Notes under the pieces: model-generated
Told to the model about the DNA's origin: nothing
Database searches by the model: none
The model's input: the letters and a program-made list of their open reading frames with translations, nothing else
Shown here: positions 59,873-64,000 of the stretch, piece by piece
How positions within the stretch are numbered: the first letter of the stretch is position 1
How the letters are laid out: the number at the start of each line of letters is the position of its first letter
NCBI RefSeq assembly: GCF_040365225.1
Contig: NZ_AP028055.1
Location: 1,426,001 to 1,490,000 of the forward strand
DNA length: 64,000 bases
Reading direction: 5' to 3'
Origin: Bacteroides sedimenti
Lineage (GTDB): Bacteria; Bacteroidota; Bacteroidia; Bacteroidales; Bacteroidaceae
Position numbers and translations under genes: made by a program

Positions 59873-61867
59873 ATGAAAAGAAATAAACTTCTCTTTTTTT
59901 TCCTTCTTGTCTGTTGTTCCATCTTTGCACAAAAATCAACAAACGATTCGATCGCTTTAATCAAAAGAAATTATATTAATGCAACAATCAGTAATGATAA
60001 AGGGAAAGAAGATCTTCTCAAACGATTATCAGCCATCTCCCCCGAACAAGAGGTATCCGATCAGAATGTAATTGAATTACAGCAACTGTACCCTATTTCC
60101 GCAAAAGAGATTCAACTTCTGACAAGCACTCTCCATGCAGATGGCACGTGGGAAGATATTAACTATAAGGATACCAAACGTTCCGGATGGGAACCTAAGA
60201 TACACGCCGAACGAATTCTGAAACTCACCAAATACTACTATCAGAAAAAACTAATGCTCAAACCAACTGAATTTTCACAGCTAAAAAAAGCAATTCATCA
60301 AGCAATGGCTCTATGGTTCAATCGGAAACCTGTATGCGCCAACTGGTGGTACAATCAAATCGGGATACCGCGCACCCTTGGACCGGCCTTCTTGCTATTC
60401 GAACAAGAAATGAGCGAACAAGAAAAACAGGAAGCCATAAAAGTGATGATGAATTCGGCCTTTGGCATGACAGGACAAAATAAGGTATGGCTGGCAGGCA
60501 ACGTATTAATCAGGGCCATACTGCAAAACAATTGGAGTCTTGTAAAAGAGGCGCAACAAGCAATTGGATCGGAAATTGTTCTGGGGCAGAAAGAGGGAAT
60601 TAAAGCCGATTGGAGTTTCCATCAACATGGACCACAACAGCAATTCGGCAATTACGGATTGTCGTATATATGCAACATGAGTTTCTATTCAGAACTGTTT
60701 ACCGACACTCCACTTGCCTTCTCAAAGGAGCAGCATAAGATTCTTATCTCCCTTCTACTGGATGGCTACCAATGGATTGTTTGGCGGGGATATTGGGATG
60801 TAAACGCACTAAACCGGCAATTGTTCCGCAATGCGGATGTAGACAAAGGATTCAGGCTGCTTTTTGCGGCATACTCGTTGATGAAAAGCTGTAATCCGGA
60901 AGACGCTGAAAAAATTAAGAAGATGATTGACCGGAATTCCTTCTTTTCGCAAGCCCCTAATACCTTTACCGGGAACAAGCATTTCTGGGAATCAGACTAT
61001 ACCATCCATCGCACTCCTCAATGGATGGCTTCGGTGCGCATGGCTTCCAACCGTGTAATAGGAACTGAACTGGTGAACGAAGATAACCTGAAAGGATACT
61101 ATATGGCCGACGGTGCCCTATATACTTATGTACGTGGTGACGAGTACCATAACATCTTTCCCTTCTGGAACTGGAGAAGAATTCCGGGAATTACTACCTA
61201 TGATAGCGAAGCACCCATCCCTAATGCCAATAGGAAGGATAGCCGCAACCAAAGTTCTTATGTAGGCGGAACTAGTAATGGCGAAACCGGCATCACCTAT
61301 ATGCAACTGAAACGCAACGGGCTGACCGCTCACAAAGCATGGATATTCACAAATAACTACGTGCTTTGCATGGGAAGCAATATTCACTCGGATAGTACCG
61401 CAACAATCATAACTTCCATCGACCAGCGTTTCAGAAAAGGCGAAGTTTGGTCGGACTGCAACAAGCGATTCTTCCACGATAATACCGGTTATATAGTGCT
61501 ACAAGCTGACACATGCATCACTACAACGGAATTGAAAAAGGGACAATGGTGTGATTTTATGGGAATGTACAAGCCGGCGAAACTGGAAAGCAACATTTTT
61601 TCCTTATACATAAAACACAGGAAAGACCAACCGGCCAGTTACGTGTATCTGGTTCTGCCTGGCAGCAATGCCAATCAAGTTAAGAATTTAAGGACAGATG
61701 ACATTCAGATACTTCAGAACAATGAGAAAATACAGGCGGTCATCATAGATTCGCTCTGCTATATTGCAGCATATCAAGCGATGGATTTGGATTTAAAGAA
61801 TGGAGAAAATGTACATATCTCCCAGCCGGGAGCCTATGTAATTAAAATTAAAAAGGACAAGGATTGA
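59873..61867 (+). CDS. Polysaccharide lyase family 8 (chondroitin AC/hyaluronate/xanthan lyase-like)
   Basis: A 664-residue exported lyase with signal peptide MKRNKLLFFFLLVCCSIFAQ. The (alpha/alpha) toroid comes first, with the active-site residues of PL8 in order: Asn in NWWYNQIGIPRTLGP, His and Tyr in DWSFHQHGPQQQFGNYGLSY, and Arg in DVNALNRQLFRN. The beta-sandwich half begins near YYMADGALYTYVRGDEYHNI with the WNWRRIPGITTY motif. It should cleave uronic-acid-containing glycans by beta-elimination. No SusC/SusD genes are nearby, so it is not in a standard utilisation locus. The exact substrate (chondroitin, hyaluronan, xanthan) cannot be read out. Confidence 0.92.
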   Translation: MKRNKLLFFFLLVCCSIFAQKSTNDSIALIKRNYINATISNDKGKEDLLKRLSAISPEQEVSDQNVIELQQLYPISAKEIQLLTSTLHADGTWEDINYKDTKRSGWEPKIHAERILKLTKYYYQKKLMLKPTEFSQLKKAIHQAMALWFNRKPVCANWWYNQIGIPRTLGPAFLLFEQEMSEQEKQEAIKVMMNSAFGMTGQNKVWLAGNVLIRAILQNNWSLVKEAQQAIGSEIVLGQKEGIKADWSFHQHGPQQQFGNYGLSYICNMSFYSELFTDTPLAFSKEQHKILISLLLDGYQWIVWRGYWDVNALNRQLFRNADVDKGFRLLFAAYSLMKSCNPEDAEKIKKMIDRNSFFSQAPNTFTGNKHFWESDYTIHRTPQWMASVRMASNRVIGTELVNEDNLKGYYMADGALYTYVRGDEYHNIFPFWNWRRIPGITTYDSEAPIPNANRKDSRNQSSYVGGTSNGETGITYMQLKRNGLTAHKAWIFTNNYVLCMGSNIHSDSTATIITSIDQRFRKGEVWSDCNKRFFHDNTGYIVLQADTCITTTELKKGQWCDFMGMYKPAKLESNIFSLYIKHRKDQPASYVYLVLPGSNANQVKNLRTDDIQILQNNEKIQAVIIDSLCYIAAYQAMDLDLKNGENVHISQPGAYVIKIKKDKD

Positions 61868-61876
61868 AATTAGATT

Positions 61877-61913
61877 CATACAGCAATGACTTGTTTCAAT
61901 TTATTGCTGTATG
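61877..61913 (+). terminator. Hairpin after the polysaccharide lyase
   Basis: CATACAGCAAT (61877-61887) pairs perfectly with ATTGCTGTATG (61903-61913). The following sequence has only short T-runs, so it is a moderate terminator candidate. Confidence 0.65.
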
Positions 61914-62081
61914 GTAAAACTTTAAAATGTATAAAATTACTCAATGATTGTAACATAACATTTTTTCTAAATTAATGGCTATTATTGACTAAAAGCAGAA
62001 ATAAACTTTTAATAAATCAAATATTTTCATAGCTTTGCCAAACAACATTGAATACATAAACTGATAAAAATCTATTGCCAT

Positions 62082-63623
62082 ATGACTAAACATCTTTTCT
62101 ATTTACGGTTTGTCTTGATAATCCTGATATTCAACCTGCTGTTTTCATCAGAAGCAATGGCTGGCAACAAACTCCCAAACCCAGTGATTAAAGCAGGTTC
62201 AGCCAAATTATCCTGCAGCATCAGCAAACAGAAACCATCCAAAGACGGTGAAAAATTAATTGCTGAAATCACGGTTTACAATCCCATAACCGGCGAATGC
62301 AGTTATAAAACTACCCTGGATAAGGAGAATCGGTTTTCTATCAATGTTCCACTTCAAAGCAGCAAGGCTATAGCTATCTTAAATATCAGTTCAGAAACAA
62401 TGTACTATTGCATTTTCGCTATTGGTTTAGAGCAGGAGAAAGAGACACAAATCAACATCTCTTTTGACGATAAAGATAAGATGAAAATCAGTGCCAAAGG
62501 GGAGCTTGATTTATCTGCCAATGAGATGACGAAAATGTGTGAGGCTCTTAACTTGTTTGAAATGCATCATGATTCACTGGTTGATTTTCATAAAATGACA
62601 CCCAAAGAATTTGCTGATTATAATCTAAACAATAACCTTAAAAAAAGGATGAGCATCGCAATGGACTCCATTGTCCTTTCTGAAAGAATAAAAAACAACC
62701 TTAAAAATTCATTCAATCTGCGTTTTTTGAAAGGAAGGCTTTTCTACTATAAAGAGTGTGCGGAAGAGAGCTTTGAGAGGGCGAATAATGGAGCTCTTGC
62801 CGATTATAAGGCTGTGGAGCCCGACAAAGAGTATTATTCATTCCTCAGAAAATACAACCTGAACGACCCTCAATATCTATATTGCTACTCTTATCACGAT
62901 TTCATGAAGGCTTTTTTAGTCATAAAAGCATTCAACATTCCCAAGATAGGCAATACACCCGTCGAGGAATGGCTCAAAGGAGTAAAAAATTCTGTTAAGA
63001 ATGTGGTTGGATTCAATTCGGGTATGTTTTATGATATGCTTGCGGCAAATGCATACGACCAACAGATGAGCTACGGAACTGAAGCGCTGACCAATAAACA
63101 GCTTGCAAACATCAGAAATTACTTTATAGCCAACAAAAAAGCCATTGGAGATATTATACTGAAGAAGAATGAAGAGACTGCAAAAACCCTCGAAAGCAAC
63201 AAGGACTTAAAAGTGAATAAGACCCCTGTTGTGGCAAAAGAGAAGCTGATGGAGGCCATCATAGCCAAGTACAAAGGGAAAGTGGTGATGGTTGATTTCT
63301 GGGCTACATGGTGCGGTCCGTGTATGAATGCTTTTAAAGAGATGAAGCCGTTAAAAAAAGAGCTGAAAGGTAAAGATGTGGTTTTTGTTTATATCACGAG
63401 TGCCAGTTCTCCGAAAGAGAGCTGGGAAGGGCAGATAAAACAAATAGGAGGCGAACACTATTACCTGACAAAAGACGAAATGAACTATTTACGGGAGAAT
63501 CTTGATTTTGGCGGAATACCCACTTACCTCATCTACGACACAAATGGAACATTGAAAAACAAGGTCACCGGTTTTCCCGGCAATAACAGTATACTGGACA
63601 TGATAAGTTCGGAATTGCCTTAG
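62082..63623 (+). CDS. Exported TlpA-like thioredoxin-fold protein with long N-terminal domain
   Basis: A 513-residue exported protein. The N-terminus is hydrophobic (LRFVLIILIFNLLFSSEAMA) and acts as a signal peptide. A beta-sandwich-like domain follows (about 30-140), with NPITGECSYKTTLDKENRFS, as in Bacteroidetes TlpA proteins with DUF4369-type N-domains, then a helical middle part (about 150-370). The TlpA/thioredoxin domain (about 375-510) has FWATWCGPCMNAF and the cis-proline region FGGIPTYLIYD. It probably acts as a periplasmic thiol oxidoreductase. A TAGCTTTG -7-like box is at 62031-62038. It is separate from the lyase gene. Confidence 0.88.
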   Translation: MTKHLFYLRFVLIILIFNLLFSSEAMAGNKLPNPVIKAGSAKLSCSISKQKPSKDGEKLIAEITVYNPITGECSYKTTLDKENRFSINVPLQSSKAIAILNISSETMYYCIFAIGLEQEKETQINISFDDKDKMKISAKGELDLSANEMTKMCEALNLFEMHHDSLVDFHKMTPKEFADYNLNNNLKKRMSIAMDSIVLSERIKNNLKNSFNLRFLKGRLFYYKECAEESFERANNGALADYKAVEPDKEYYSFLRKYNLNDPQYLYCYSYHDFMKAFLVIKAFNIPKIGNTPVEEWLKGVKNSVKNVVGFNSGMFYDMLAANAYDQQMSYGTEALTNKQLANIRNYFIANKKAIGDIILKKNEETAKTLESNKDLKVNKTPVVAKEKLMEAIIAKYKGKVVMVDFWATWCGPCMNAFKEMKPLKKELKGKDVVFVYITSASSPKESWEGQIKQIGGEHYYLTKDEMNYLRENLDFGGIPTYLIYDTNGTLKNKVTGFPGNNSILDMISSELP

Positions 63624-63737
63624 AGTTTGCGGCATTCAGCCGGCAAGGTGGAAAATAGAAATGGAGTTGCTCCAACCGTTAGGACAACCTCTGAAAAAAG
63701 TATCTTTATCAAGTAATAATCTTTAAAAGCAAATACA

Positions 63738-63962
63738 ATGAAAACAGTTCTTTTATCTGCATTGGAAAATAGCTTCCAGGCAAGCGTTCTGCGGGATGTA
63801 TTAAGTAATGAGGGTATAGAATCGTTCCTCAGAAACGAAACGTTATCTGGTATATTGGGCAATATTCCAAATTTCCAGATCGAGATATATGTTTTTGAAG
63901 ATGATTATGAAAAAGCAAGCGAAATCCTTAAAAACGCATTTCCGCAATTAGTGGGAGAATAA
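63738..63962 (+). CDS. DUF2007 small protein
   Basis: A 74-residue protein of the DUF2007 (putative signal-transducing, GlnB-like fold) family: LLSALENSFQASVLRDVLSN, a short EGIESFLRNE segment and the ending IEIYVFEDDYEKASEILKNA, matching the family's ferredoxin-like beta-alpha-beta layout. Function unknown; members in other bacteria are stand-alone or fused to zinc-ribbon or membrane segments. It lies 114 bp after the TlpA-like gene. Confidence 0.85.
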   Translation: MKTVLLSALENSFQASVLRDVLSNEGIESFLRNETLSGILGNIPNFQIEIYVFEDDYEKASEILKNAFPQLVGE

Positions 63963-64000
63963 CGTCCTCTCTGAAATATAAGTAATCAAAAGAGCGATTT

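Overview
The window looks like chromosomal DNA of a Bacteroides-type member of the Bacteroidales. The signs are: promoters of the TTTG-N19/20-TAnnTTTG kind (for example upstream of 6987, 8686 and 10392) instead of E. coli-type boxes; no Shine-Dalgarno sequences; a Rho factor with a very long charged, low-complexity insertion; FeoA-FeoB fused in one chain; a DPSL-type ferritin; streptopain-like C10 proteases; and many lipoproteins and TlpA-like thioredoxins. The exact species cannot be fixed from the sequence alone.

Layout. 1-8.6 kb: a flavodoxin-type reductase, a YqhD/BDH-type iron alcohol dehydrogenase, a TlpA-like protein, two acyltransferase-3 membrane proteins, a lipoprotein and the RNA ligase-like phosphodiesterase ThpR. 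8.6-13.4 kb: a secreted PepC/bleomycin-hydrolase-like protease, two outer-membrane beta-barrel proteins and tRNA-His. 13.4-20.4 kb (minus strand): core genes capA-like, folD, ffh, a MATE exporter and rho. 20.6-25.9 kb (minus strand): an iron/redox operon of OprB-like porin, FeoAB, a FeoB-associated Cys-rich peptide, a hemerythrin/RIC-like protein and a LuxR-type regulator. 26-32.7 kb: free methionine sulfoxide reductase, a 5'-nucleotidase, an MNT-type nucleotidyltransferase, Tex and a BspA-like leucine-rich-repeat (LRR) protein.

32.4-38.6 kb is an accessory island attached to the 3' end of the LRR gene. It holds a DPSL ferritin, an AbiEi/AbiEii type IV toxin-antitoxin, a duplicated 285-bp LRR 3' end, and a minus-strand operon of a PD-(D/E)XK-like nuclease overlapping an RNase J-like metallo-beta-lactamase protein. 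The last pair is a candidate undescribed defence module. A perfect 17-bp inverted repeat occurs upstream of both abiE and the nuclease operon, and three near-identical terminators punctuate the island.

38.7-49.3 kb: two tandem secreted C10 cysteine proteases with C-terminal sorting domains, a YbiT-like ABC-F protein with one degenerate ATP site, grpE-dnaJ and a PepSY-like protein. 49.8-51.6 kb: an AT-rich type III polyketide synthase plus isoprenylcysteine-methyltransferase-like pair (bpsA-bpsB arrangement) abutting a truncated GH16 glucanase.

51.7-57.5 kb (minus strand) is an eight-gene arsenic operon: arsR, arsE-, arsF- and arsG-like genes, arsP, an ArsC-ArsM fusion, acr3 and an arsN1-like acetyltransferase. 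It covers inorganic and organic arsenicals, with two matching ArsR-type operators. 57.6-64 kb: two unknown proteins, a PL8 polysaccharide lyase, a TlpA-like protein and a DUF2007 protein.

A further unexplained signal is a set of intergenic arrays (1344-1516, 29021-29101, 58581-58658) of A/T-tract-flanked GC cores repeated with a period of exactly or nearly 21 bp. Two of them share the same core, AGGCGT/ACGCCT.
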